This document shows, in pieces, positions 45,527 to 56,639 of a stretch of DNA of 64,000 bases. A program made the position numbers and the translations under genes. The DNA is from Cryptomeria japonica. Its lineage: Eukaryota > Streptophyta > Pinopsida > Cupressales > Cupressaceae. Location: positions 247,313,218 through 247,377,217 of the forward strand of contig NC_081406.1 in assembly GCF_030272615.1 (NCBI RefSeq), given 5' to 3'. The notes below the pieces were generated by a model that saw nothing but the letters and a program-made list of their open reading frames with translations, did not search any database and had not been told where the DNA came from. Numbering within the stretch: position 1 is the first letter of the stretch; each line of letters opens with the position of its first letter.

Positions 45527-47511
45527 ATTTCATATTGATTTAACCTTATCTACAATGCACATCCACATTCGCTCCTCGTTGTATTGGCAATATTTTTTTG
45601 ACATGTTAAATATTCAATCCAGACATGTTTCTTGTTTTAGGTAGTTTATTTTTTTATCAACAAGAGGCTAACAATTTTCTGGTAGGACTTGGGTTTTTTG
45701 GGTTTAAAAATGCACAAATGAAGCCTATCAGGTAAAAATATTGAGTAAAAATCAAATATAAGTATAATAATTAGTCTAAAGCATATTATACTATTATTTT
45801 AAAATGAAAACATAATATAATATATAGTCAACTTAGAATAATCACATAATGTCTCACAATGTGAGTGACAAGTGTTCAATACATATAAAGTCCAAACAAT
45901 ATATAAAACTAAATGCCTCCCCACATTACTTAGGTGATTGCCATGCCACATCATCCTTGATTGAGACTATGGCCTCTCATGTAGCACCATGGTGATCCCT
46001 CAAAGTCATTTAGCCTCCTCATTTATTGTATTCATCTCAACATGCTACTTTTGAATAGTTATTTGTAATGAGTAATGAAGAAATCACAAGATGGCACATG
46101 CATGGTCCTTTGTACCTTGCATTGATCAGGTCATCATGCTTGAGTCAATCCTACATCACATGAATAGCATCAAAATCTAATTAGAGCCTCCATTAATTTT
46201 GGATGGCCTAATCTTGCTCCACCTATGTGGTGAACCTCTCTTGAGCTAATGTTGCGCATTTGATGGAAGTAGCTTGACATACTACTATGAGTTTTCATTG
46301 GCTTGATGAATGACACAATTTGCTTCGTTGGAATGACCAATATACCTTGTGTTATGTTCTCAATAATAGTTGAGATGAGAGTGAGCCACTCTGCCACTCT
46401 CCCTACAAAATCACAAAATTTGTCAATCACATGCAGATAAGAATAATAAAATATAATAATTTGGTATGCAAAATCATAAATATGATACCTGGATCTTTGG
46501 TTTGCCAATCAACATTAAGAAAAACATTGTAGGAGAGGAATATTAAAAGTGCCCTATGGATATAGTGCACCTATAGTGGATGCTATTTAAGTGCATCAAG
46601 ATTGTAAAATGGTAATGACTTTTCCCTCACCCATCTTGTTGCAAAATCAAGTGAAACACTTGCATCATCAAACATTGAGCAATCGTACTAAGGAGTCAAT
46701 ATCATCATCATTTGTATCAACTTGATACATAGGGGTGAAGTCGCCATCTCTCTCCTCTAGAATATTGAACATTATGTCTAAAAAATGAGTTTGAGGGAAC
46801 TACTTGACAAGGACCAAATCATCAAAAAACATGATCAAGTTGAAGAGAGTCCTTAATGATCAAGTTTCTACATAAAATTCATTAATAATGTCAAATGTAG
46901 TCTACCATAAATTTGTTATTTGCATCTAGGGCCCACTATTAATATAATCTCCATGTAATATTTGTTGGTCCTAGCCAATAAAAAACATCTTAAATCTTTG
47001 AGCATCCACCTCTCTACACTTGCCAATATCATTAGTATACAATCAAGTGACAACAACATAAAATAAAACGATAAACATATTTTAAAAAGGGTAAAGGATG
47101 ACTCATGTCATTAGGAAGCTCACCCTATTAAATCCTCACCCATGCCTAATCTCCCATCATGTGCTCATTTCTCCTCCTTACCACGATTATGTTTGAATGT
47201 AAATATCACTTTAAGCTTTGAATGTACTTATCTATGTAGGGTGTAAGTGTGAATGAAAGTGACATTTTGCTATTCAACCCCTTTATATAGAAAAGTAATT
47301 TGCAAATCATAAGTCCTACTACCTCTATACTCAAGTCAAACTAATCTTATGGATGGTCACATACATTAATTATGATGACACATGGCCAAAGAACATTTTG
47401 GCCACTTTTTTCATGGGTTGCACATACTATTACTATTATCTTCCCTTTCACCCATGACACCTATACACGACCACATTGATTTATGTCACTTATCTATGCA
47501 TAATGACACAT
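45525..47511. other. Intergenic DNA, no gene seen
   Basis: About 2 kb with short chance ORFs only. No LTR pair or coding relic recognised. Confidence 0.4.
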
Positions 47512-48870
47512 TGTAGGATCGTAAATTGTATCCTCGTACAATTTCATAATCATTTGGGCTTCACTTTGGTATTTTTGCCTTCTATGCCTTAATTTTGCAT
47601 GATTTTGCTCACACTAACATCATATTTGCAATCCTCATTTATTGCTCTATTTTCTAGTCTTTTGTTTAGCCCTGATGGACTAGACAAGGGTACCTAACAC
47701 CCTTGTCCAAACCAAAGGGGCCTAATTTTGGACCCTCTAATGATAGGAAAATTTTAGGGGGGAATATATTTCTTGTGTCGACCTTCATAATTTCACACAC
47801 ATTTTGTGGGGTGAGGTATAAAAGCAAGTCTTAACCCCTCATTGACACACTTCCCAATTATATCTCTCAATTTCAAATTCAATTCCTATCAAGCAAATTC
47901 AAGTGAGCAAGTAATCAAGCATCATTAGAGCAGTGAAGAAGAGGTCAAGTATTCAAATTTCAAGCATTCAAGATGGCATCCATGATCAAGATCTTATGAA
48001 GACATCCAAGAATTCCTACACGACAACATCAACCTTTTCATAAAGACTTCAAAGCAAGATTCATAAAGGTATAACATTTCCAATTTAGCATTTCAATTTC
48101 AGATCTTGCCTTTGCCCTTTCAAGGCATGCTTTCAATTTCATTTCAAGTCATCATAGGTTTAATTCCAAATTTGGGGTCTTAGGAAAAACCCTATCAACC
48201 TAACAACATTTTTCCCTCTTGTGTTTGCAGGTGACAAGATATGAAGACAACAATTATAGATATGAGAAGAGATTGAGATAAACAAGACCTAATTTTGAAG
48301 AACCAGAAAACCCTGGACACTGGAAATCGACAAATAGTGTCTGACACATTTTCAATTTATCTTTTAGGGATATACTCAAAGTGATATCTTTATTATGAAA
48401 ATATCACATTTTTCTGCACCAGATAGCCTTGGATAAGGATGCCTAGTGTCACTGTCCTTGACTTCTAAATCCAAATCTCAACCACAAGTTCCCTCTACTT
48501 CCCATTTCCAGATCTATGCTTCATGTCTGCATATTTGTTTTGAAACTGTTTGTACATATTGATCTTTGTCAATTTTGCATTATCAACTCTAGTTCTTGCA
48601 TTCAATTCACATCTTTTTCATAGCTCATTTTCAACTCAATTCCAAGGAGTATTGAATTCACCTTATGCTTAGTTGCTTTCACATCAAATTGGAGGTGGAG
48701 CCAATTGAGATCATACTCCTCCTAAATGTAATTATATGGAGATAGGTTTGATTCCTAGTTTGCATGCATAAGCTTGTGAACCCTATTTCCACCTATTACA
48801 CACATGTTTTATGATCATGCGTTTATTTTTACTAATATATCATTTATGCCATGTGTCATGCACATTTATT
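47512..48870 (+). repeat. Gypsy LTR-like stretch
   Basis: Starts TGTAGGATCGTAAATTGTATCC with the inverted repeat AAATTGTAtcctcgTACAATTT. TATAAAAG lies at about 47,817-47,824, 305 bp inside, and TTTGCAGGTGACAAG, which looks like a splice acceptor or LTR-leader junction, lies near 48,222-48,236. GTGAACCCTATTTCCACC near 48,776 matches the opposite-strand stretch at 30,404. The 3' boundary and any partner LTR are not found, so it could be a solo or truncated LTR. Confidence 0.45.
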
Positions 48871-51800
48871 ACATTATCATTTTAGACCCAAAGGCAAAAA
48901 ATTAACAAAAAAATATATGATTTTACATGTGCCTTCACAATCATATCTTATTTTCTTTAACAATTACACTTTATACTATTTATTGAGATTTGTGTCACAT
49001 TAGGGACACAATAAGCCTTCCCCACAATTTATCAACTACATGTGATGTCATGTATCAATATCTTCATCATTATTAGGGGCCTATTGCCTTAAAAATATAC
49101 ATTGCGTGCTCGTGTTGCACCAATGGGAGCATATGCCTTTTCAAGTCTATAATGTGCTTACACGTGTTCTTTCGATCATTGAGGGTCACATCACCACTCA
49201 TTGCACATGATGAGGGCTACTTCATTCTTTGACACCATCTCCATCACAATGTGCTTGCCACAATTGCATGTAATGCATTTGATTTACAATTATTATCTAC
49301 ATGATTTACATGCCTGTGTGCTTAACTCTCATCTACATTTCATGTACTATTTTTCTTCTTTCAATTCATTGTATCTTATACCTACAACCAATTATAGGAG
49401 CATATATTTTGTTATTTACACATAATGAGGACATGACATGATAGATTCTCATTTCCTTATAATCATATTACCATTTTCCATATAGATATACATTTTCTAG
49501 CCCCATTTCCTTCATTCTTCATTGACAATAGAATTCAAGCTACATTTGTTCTTATCTATGTGACAAAAGCTACTCGTGACATTTTTCCTCTATTTTGCAA
49601 GTTCCCATGAAGAGTGCATACCAAAGGATGAACTTCCATGATCACATTCTATAGGGTCTATTAGCATATGTGAACCCTCACGATATCCTTTTGTGTTTGA
49701 ATATTTACTTTATATACATTTTTGTAAGTCTTGTGTACTTTAAGATACATGGTCATCATAGAGCTCACATGTACCTCAAAGTGACAGAAAAATGTAATGA
49801 AAAATTTATATACCCATGTTGTTTCCATTTAGTTTGGTGCTCCTTTTGAGGGAATGCCTTAATACATTTGCATATTAATAAACGTGGTAATCTTGTGAAA
49901 ACTTCAGCCTTTCTCCAATGCTCTTTATGTGTCCACTTATATGCAATCTACACATATATAGTCTCCACCTTACATAAACTTAGATATATCTCAATATATT
50001 TACTTGAATGTGTATTTTGCTACACATATTCATGCACATATCTATATAGATTCTACTATGCACTTGATTTGACCATTTCTATGTCCTAGGTTGTTTTTGC
50101 AAATAAAAGGTTGAGACCTCAAACATGGATTTGACCCTTGAAATTTCAAATTTAAACTCAATTTTGGTCAAATTCCCATACATTCATTTTCTACCTAGAT
50201 TTACTTAATACAAGTTTTGCATGAGATATAACCATTTCATTGTATTTAAAGATATTCAATTAAGGTCCAAGGCTGGCCGCTATGATTCCATCTCATTCTA
50301 ATTATTCTCACTAAAGAAGAACATGACCCCTAATAACATACCAACATCCCTCGAAAGGTATTTTTGAAGATCACCAATCTAGATTATAGAAGTAAACTTA
50401 GGTAATTCAAGAAGCAAGAGTATACAAACTACTAGATTTTTTTTATCAACCTTGATCTACAAAATTAAATCATAATAATACAATCAATTTTTTTCCTAAT
50501 TCTAAAACAAAATATAATTTACAAACATAATTTTTTAAATAGAAAATATCTAAATTACCAAACAAAAAACTCACTCTATTATTAAACCTAAAACTAATTT
50601 TATTTTATTTATGTCACCATACATCACAAAACTCTCAATTATTTAATATAAATTAATTTCTATTAATAATTTTTAATTAATATCTAACTTAAAATATTAC
50701 TACTTTTTTCAAGGCTTGTCCCTCTCACAATTAACTCTAAACACAATCGAATAGTCATAAATTAATATCAAATCAACTTATGCTTTTCAAGATTATTATA
50801 TATATATACGGTCAAACCTGCCTCAACAAACTTCACCTTAAATATTCTTTAAACTTTATTTTAGCTCGATTATTTTTGAATGGCATATCAGGAACATTAA
50901 ACAACAAAGGCAATCACATCTAAGAATATTTTTATATCAAGAAAAACAAATTTACTTAGTAGACACGTAAATACAGAGATAGGTCCATAATTACTCTTAT
51001 TATCATCTTTCTAGAATATTCTTTCAAACTTCAAATTTTTTATTTTCGTTTTCTTTTTCTTTTTATGATTCTAGCTGTATTAATTATAAAGTTTGTTGTT
51101 TTTATGATTCTAGTTGTATTAATCATAAAGTTTGTTGTAAGGGTGTAGTAGATGAACATGTTAATAGAAAAAACAAATTCACGTAAAATAAAGAAGATTT
51201 AGGGGAAGAGTACCATCTTAAGTTTTTAAAGAGCACAACAAATTTCAACCACTTTTTTTAGCTGTCTTTGTATGCGACTTAATTGCTTATAGTTATTGTC
51301 TTGACTTATGGGTAGTAAAGAGGAATGTTGTGCGATTAGTTATGCATGCAACTACCCTAATAACCCTGTACTCTTGTTACCAATAAAGTTGCACATTTGA
51401 TCTAATTACTTTTTTTTTCCCAAAAAATAGGGGACTATTGACCCACTAGATTTTTTAGTAGACATATAATTAGCAAAATCTAATGAATCCCCTTCCCTAG
51501 AAGAATGCAAGTTAATAATTGCCTTTATGTTTGCTTCACATAGCATAAAGAAGACAAAACGTACAGGGAACCTTCCTCTCCTCCTCACATGTGAAGAGAA
51601 CCCAGCCTTCCCTCCTCCCTCCCTCAAACGTACAAGGGATCCTCCTCCTCTGAATAGTCATTGTCATCTTTAACATATTTAACTTTACTAAAATTTGAAT
51701 GTTTTTAACAGTTTGTAATATACACTTGACTTTTAGATGTCACTATATAGATTTAAACTTGGATCTCCCTCTTTAATCCCCTATAGCCTTGCCATTTGAA

Positions 51801-52116
51801 CATAAACCCTTTGACAATTATTATTGGGTTATATATTGCGTGTTCTTTTTTTTCAAATAATCGTTGTCTAGAAAAGGAAAGATTGATAGCTGTTATCTTA
51901 TGTTTAGAATTAAGAAAAAAACTGTTTTCACAAAACACATCAATGAGAGGATCAATCCTATGATGACACACAGATTATCAACAATAATATATACCTAATG
52001 CACATGTTTCATGCTAACTCCCCGGGAAAAAAAAATAATACTTTTTTAAACTGACTATCGCACGAAATTGTAAAAATCTATAAAATTATTTTCTTAAAAA
52101 ACATCTAAGCTAAAAC
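48871..52116. other. AT-rich intergenic DNA
   Basis: No gene or element terminus recognised. Contains a 39 bp tandem duplication at 51,061-51,138 (TTTTATGATTCTAGCTGTAT then TAATTATAAAGTTTGTTG). Confidence 0.45.
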
Positions 52117-52540
52117 TGTGCATGATCTTTTCCCCATTTTCTCTGTGGGCCTTGCATTTATTTTGCTCCAGAGACTTTCTTTTCATTTGGCAAAGTACTT
52201 AAATAGGTGTTGTCCATTTGTGCTTTACTTTCTTCTTCTGATTACGTTAATCATCTGGTCTGCTAACCACCAATTCCACCCAATTGCCATTATTAAACAC
52301 CCACGTTTATCGAGGTGGTTGCCACCAAGACAGACAAATGTCTCTGTATTTTTCAAACAGACGGTAAAATTGACCGCTTTGATGACAACTTTGCAACGAA
52401 TCTAAATTACAATTTTATACAGTAAAAAGCAGAAGCATCCAAAGAATCCATTACCCATCACAATAATGAAAGGCATCTATCAAATTTTATCACAGGAAAA
52501 CATAATTCTGCGTATTTACAGTACAGAGGGAAAAATGAAA
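52117..52540 (-). promoter_or_regulatory. 3' flank of the host gene, conserved with a relic copy at 41,636
   Basis: Lies about 220-640 bp downstream of the stop codon of the 52,757 gene. It keeps recognisable blocks with 41,636-42,060, including ACGGTAAAATTGACCG (a TTGACC W-box-like core) and GCAACGAATCTAAA. On the plus strand TACTTAAATAGG could be read as a promoter. Whether it is 3' UTR, terminator or another gene's promoter is unresolved. Confidence 0.5.
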
Positions 52541-52756
52541 AAAAAAGGAAGAGGCCAGATGAAGAGAGACTCGACTGGTATGATTTCTTCTCAGTACAAA
52601 CCAATATCTAAACTGGGTAGTAACTAAAACTCTGAGAATGTTAATGAAAAATCTACACACCATGGATCGGAGATAAGATAACAAAAATGGTATAAAGGGT
52701 ATAGTAACAAAAGAGAACAGAACAATGTAATTTAATTAATGATCGGAGCCAGAGAT

Positions 52757-53350
52757 TTAATGTGCAACAGCCATAGGCATGGAGTACGAGATGGACCTCT
52801 GGTGAGGGGTAGCCAGCATGGCGGTGTGATCGAGAAAATCGTTGAGCGCCACGATGCTCTGCAAAATATGCTTTAAATCCTCGGACCTGGCAAAGCCAAT
52901 GCTGCCCTGGCGGCGAACGGCATAAACATAGAAGGTAATACAACCCTTTCTGAACTTAAATCGCGCCATTTCACAGCCCGGAAGGGCTCTGATGAGCTTC
53001 TTGTTAACCTCCCCCAGCGAGATCTCCAGCGGCCACACGCGCTCCACCATCGATTTCAGCTGCTCCGATTCGAAGACGAAAACAACGACCTTCGATTTCT
53101 TCGTTCCCAGACCTAGGGTTAATGTGCGCCAAGCATGCTGTGCAAGAATGGAGAAATTCGTCGGAATAAAGGCCGCCGTGGTAGGAAAAGGATGCGATTC
53201 AGCGGCTGTAGAGAGCAAACGGCTGAATTCTAGAGGCGCAGCTCGGCGAACTTTGAAGTTCTTTATCATCAGCTGCCCTCCGAAGCGTAGGCCCTTTACA
53301 GAGGCCGTTGGCTGAAAGGCCGGATCCCCTCTTTCCTTCTCCTTTTCCAT
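52757..53350 (-). CDS. Single-exon plant protein of unknown function, 197 aa
   Basis: The only convincing host gene. It has an uninterrupted ATG-to-stop frame, clearly higher GC than its surroundings, and a clean gene layout on the minus strand. The first 55 residues are basic and probably flexible (MEKEKERGDP, FGGQLMIKNFKVRRAAP). Residues about 55-80 carry PTNFSILAQHAWRTLTLGLG. Residues 82-150 look like a compact alpha/beta fold (KKSKVVVFVFESEQLKSMV, WPLEISLGEVNKKLIRALPG, ARFKFRKGCITFYVYAVRRQ). The tail is helical (LKHILQSIVALNDFLDHTAM) and ends HQRSISYSMPMAVAH. No signal peptide, membrane segment or catalytic motif is obvious. I believe similar C-termini occur in uncharacterised plant proteins, but I cannot name the family. 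An antisense open frame at 52,992-53,315 is a shadow. Confidence 0.85.
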   Translation of the reverse strand: MEKEKERGDPAFQPTASVKGLRFGGQLMIKNFKVRRAAPLEFSRLLSTAAESHPFPTTAAFIPTNFSILAQHAWRTLTLGLGTKKSKVVVFVFESEQLKSMVERVWPLEISLGEVNKKLIRALPGCEMARFKFRKGCITFYVYAVRRQGSIGFARSEDLKHILQSIVALNDFLDHTAMLATPHQRSISYSMPMAVAH

Positions 53351-53970
53351 CCTCTGTGACTCAGAGCTTCAATCCCTGGCCTTTCCCTCCACTTCAATCT
53401 CCGGCCTGCTTCAGAGCTTGTTCTAATGGCGGATTATGATGAGGGGGAGACTGAAAAAGAGGGAAAGAAAAGCGGATCAGGGGATCCGGTCGGACATTTC
53501 GTGGGTAAGAGTGAGGTGGAGCACTGGAAAAGGAATCAGAGAAAGGGGGCAGAAGACAGTGGGTGAGGTGGGAATTGTAAGGATCTCTGATCTCTGACTG
53601 ATCAGATCGACAGAGAGAGAGAGAAAAGGCCCTTTTCCTTTACTGCTTTGTAGCGCCAAAAATAAAGAGTGGAAAGATATTGGAGGATATTATTGTGACG
53701 CATGGACCGAAAAGGATAAAAATATAACAATTCGTCTAGCTGTACGCGCTCTTTACTCCCCGACTTCAATCTCCGCGCAAATCCAGACAGAAAGACAAAA
53801 GCGGTTAGTTAGCCCTCGTCGCGAAGGAACGCTAGTCACATCCCACGCCGAGAGGAGGTTCAGGTGGGGGTTGTGTTTGGATTGAACGTCTTTTTATATT
53901 CTATAAAATTTAGAGGTACCTACTTGCACTTCAATACGAAGTCGAGATTGGAGTTCTTTTTATAGGGGAA
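53351..53970 (-). promoter_or_regulatory. 5' region of the host gene
   Basis: GC-richer than average. The minus strand has a pyrimidine-rich CTCTCTCTCTCTC tract (plus 53,612-53,625), common in plant 5' UTRs, and TATAAAAAG sequences at plus 53,891-53,898 and 53,956-53,964, which are candidate TATA boxes. If transcription starts there, the leader is over 500 nt and contains an upstream 60-codon frame (53,659-53,477). Start-site assignment is a guess. Confidence 0.4.
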
Positions 53971-54424
53971 GAGCATTAGTTACCGTTTATGTTTCAATAA
54001 TCATTCATTCCTTGTGCATCCAACCTTCAACCTCTTAATTACTAACTTTAAAAAAACTTAAAAACAAATAACTAAAAGCCCATTAATAAATTTCATGTGT
54101 ATCTCATTTTGTAGCTTTTTTGGATCATATTTGGCCCATTTGTGCACCTTTTTTGGTACCCATGGTGTAGTACTACTAAGACATTTGTGCATAAATATTA
54201 ACAATTTTAAGTACACGGTTATTAGGGCATTTTTAAGCAAGTATCGGGCGACATTTTGAAATGTGTACTTTTTGACCCTTGCGTGCATAACAGATCCCAC
54301 AATGTTAATTGTTGTTACCCAAAAGCCAAAACAATAACTATAAACAATTAACTCTCATGTGGAGATAACAAAACAAAAATATTCAAAATCCGATGTACCG
54401 TTTAGAATCTGTGAGTGTGCGATT
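53971..54424. other. Unassigned AT-rich sequence
   Basis: An 80-codon antisense frame (54,300-54,058) has no recognisable motif. Confidence 0.35.
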
Positions 54425-54690
54425 TTAGCTATAATGGCTACTAGTATGCTTCTCCTGGTGTGTTGGTTAATGGTGTTGTTGTTGTAACTACCAAGGTTCA
54501 ATTTTTTGTTGGGCCATTGTGATCGCAAGCTTGTGCCTTTGCTGATCCAATGTGGCCGTAGCATTGTTAAATGGGGATAAGGTCCCTTGTTTGTGACATC
54601 ACTAGTTTATAGCTTCGGATCAAACACATCTCACGTGGTATCAGACGACATGTCGTGCCAATGTCACCGATCATGTTAAAAAGTTTACCC
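54425..54690 (+). mobile_element. SINE-like element, copy 1 (degenerate)
   Basis: Aligns with the reverse complement of 56,386-56,633. Shared blocks: ACCAAGGTTCAA (B-box region), TTGGGCCATTGTG, TTGTGCCTT, GGGGATAAGGTCCC, GTTTGTGACATCAC, TCATAGCTyC and GTGTCACCGATCA. The B box has lost its CCC. Confidence 0.6.
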
Positions 54691-54726
54691 AATACTTAAA
54701 AAAAACCAAGGTTGAGATCAGTATAT

Positions 54727-55585
54727 AAATGGTTATGGTTTAAGTATATCAGACTACCTATCTTGTATCACATGTAGGCATATAAATAGTTATGTTTTAT
54801 AACATATTGAACTACCTATTTTGTATCACATTTAGAAGGCATCTAATTGTGCTACAAGAGATCAATTTATGAATGATTATGGCTTATAGTATATCAGACA
54901 ACCTATATTGTATTACTTGCACGTAATGGTTATGGCTTATAGTATACCGGACAACCTATCTTGTATCACCTGTAGGCATATAAATAGTTATGGTTTATAA
55001 CACATCCCACAACCTATATTGTATCACTTATAGGCACATAAATGGTTATGATTTATAGTATGTTGGACTACCTATATGCGTCTAATTATGCTACAAGAGA
55101 TCAATTTATAAATGTTTATAGCTTATAGTATATCAAACAACCTATCTTGTATCACTTGTAGGCAATGGTTATGGCTTAAAGTATATTGGATGACCTATCT
55201 TCTTTTTTTTTAATCAGTAATTGGCCGAAGCCTGAATAACTTTTGACTGGAGCTATGAACCAGTGGGGACACAGATATTGGACGACCTATCTTGTATCAC
55301 ATGTAGGCATATAAATATTTATGGTTATATCAATTGATAATTGCTTATGGTTTATAGTATATTGTACAACCTATCTTGTATCACTTGTAGGCAATGGTTA
55401 TGACTTACAAGCATATATTAGACAACCTATCTTGTATCACATGTATGCATATGAATATTTATGGTTTATAGTACATGACAACCTATATTGTGTCCCTTGT
55501 AGACACCTAAAAAGTTATGGTCTATAGCATATTAGACTTCCTATCTTATATCACATGTAGGAGGCACCTAACTGTACTACAAACT
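54727..55585. repeat. Minisatellite with about 55-60 bp units and a higher-order pattern
   Basis: Unit: GGTTATGGTTTATAGTATAT, then GGACAACCTATCTTGTATCA, then CATGTAGGCATATAAAT. About a dozen diverged copies. A longer variant carrying CTAATTGTGCTACAAGAGAT occurs near 54,840, 55,080 and 55,565, giving a second-order period of about 240 bp in the first half. Interrupted by the SINE insertion at 55,202-55,274. Confidence 0.85.
55202..55274 (-). mobile_element. 5'-truncated SINE insertion in the minisatellite
   Basis: On the minus strand it reads TGGTTCATAGCTCCAGTCAA, then CTTCGGCCAATTACTGATTA and an A run. The tail matches that of the SINE at 1334-1461. The body matches the SINE-like element at 56,386. 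Flanked by ATATTGGATGACCTATCTT (55,183-55,201) and ATATTGGACGACCTATCTT (55,275-55,293), a 19 bp duplication with one mismatch. Part of this similarity could come from the tandem unit itself. Confidence 0.7.
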
Positions 55586-55625
55586 TAATAGAAACAAGGC
55601 ATACATACCTTAGTGTTTAAAGAGT

Positions 55626-55672
55626 TAGATCTTGTGACCTCTCTTTCAAGAACACAAATTCTTCGTCATTAA
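55626..55672 (-). mobile_element. SINE fragment (family of 1334-1461)
   Basis: Minus strand TTGTGTTCTTGAAAGAGAGG then TCACAAG matches the segment between A and B boxes of the first SINE. Confidence 0.6.
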
Positions 55673-56155
55673 AAAAATTCATAAATAACAACATCTACTA
55701 TTTTAATTTAAATTTTATTTAATCAATAAATATGATAACATTAGAACTTATATCCCTTTTTATAAAAATACAAGATTTTTTTACCAACTAACTCAATCGT
55801 ACAAAGTAAATACTTTTGTCGCAAAGGTTTTGGTAATTAACAGACGTACTTGAATACAATTGCTTTCTGCCATACTTGTACTAGGAAATATACGCGGTGC
55901 CTGCATATTGTGGGTTGGGTGGCTTTTCTATACTTTGGACCCGTGTATTAGGGTCACCTTTTTCTATGAAATGTAATAGGTCAAGTAAAGGTATTATCAC
56001 TGTTAGAATGGCTCCATCAAATGGGCAATTCGATACATGGTCACATGAGCATGCCCACAGCTTAAGCAATGTATGATGGCCTAGTTAGACGTGTATGTGG
56101 CAAAACCAAGGGCCATGATTAGAGCTGAGTAGTAAAAACGTGAGTCATGATTAGA
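55673..56155. other. Intergenic DNA, no gene seen
   Basis: Short ORFs only. Confidence 0.4.
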
Positions 56156-56297
56156 GTTGTGGGGGGGAAATAGATTACACCCTCTTATCTAGGGCTTACA
56201 AAATAATAAATAGAATAAATTAAGGGTTGTGTGGGGGAATAGATTACACCCTTTTATCTAGGGCTTTACAAAATAATAAATAGAATAAATTAAGGGT
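56156..56297. repeat. Tandem duplication of about 70 bp
   Basis: Two adjacent copies of GGGGGAATAGATTACACCCT then TTATCTAGGGCTTACAAAAT and AATAAATAGAATAAATTAAG. Confidence 0.9.
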
Positions 56298-56385
56298 CAT
56301 AAACATGATTGTAAATGAGAGGGTTGGAATAATTAAAAAAAAATTTAAATTTAAAATAAAATAAAATTATGTCTAGTAAACATTT

Positions 56386-56633
56386 TAATGTGATCGGTGA
56401 TGCACGACACACTCTCCGGTTTCACGTGAACGTTTTTGACCTGGAGCTATGAATCGGTGAGGTCACAAACGAGGGACCTCATCCCCACACTTCACTTATT
56501 CAAATCCGCAAGCACAATGGCCCAGCGAAGGCACAAGGCCTTGTGAACACAATGGCCCAGCAGGGATTTGAACCTTGGTGGCCGCTTCACCAACAAAGTG
56601 TTTAAATCACGACACTACATGTCCGAAGACTTG
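56386..56633 (-). mobile_element. SINE-like element, copy 2
   Basis: Minus strand: A-box-like TGTAGTGTCGTG (plus 56,609-56,620), then a good B box GGTTCAAATCCC (plus 56,563-56,574) about 36 nt on, then a roughly 150 bp body that contains an internal repeat (GGGCCATTGTG twice, 56,517-56,527 and 56,549-56,559). The end is ATCACCGATCACATTAAAA. No target duplication was found. Confidence 0.65.
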
Positions 56634-56639
56634 TTTTTA

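Noticed and set aside
44783-45644. Long open frames on both strands encoding C/V, H/T and Y/I repeats
   Set aside because: They are translations of dinucleotide repeats and exist in all frames because of the palindrome; not genes.
52992-53315. Plus-strand 107-codon ORF
   Set aside because: Antisense shadow of the GC-richer 197-codon gene; no motif of its own.
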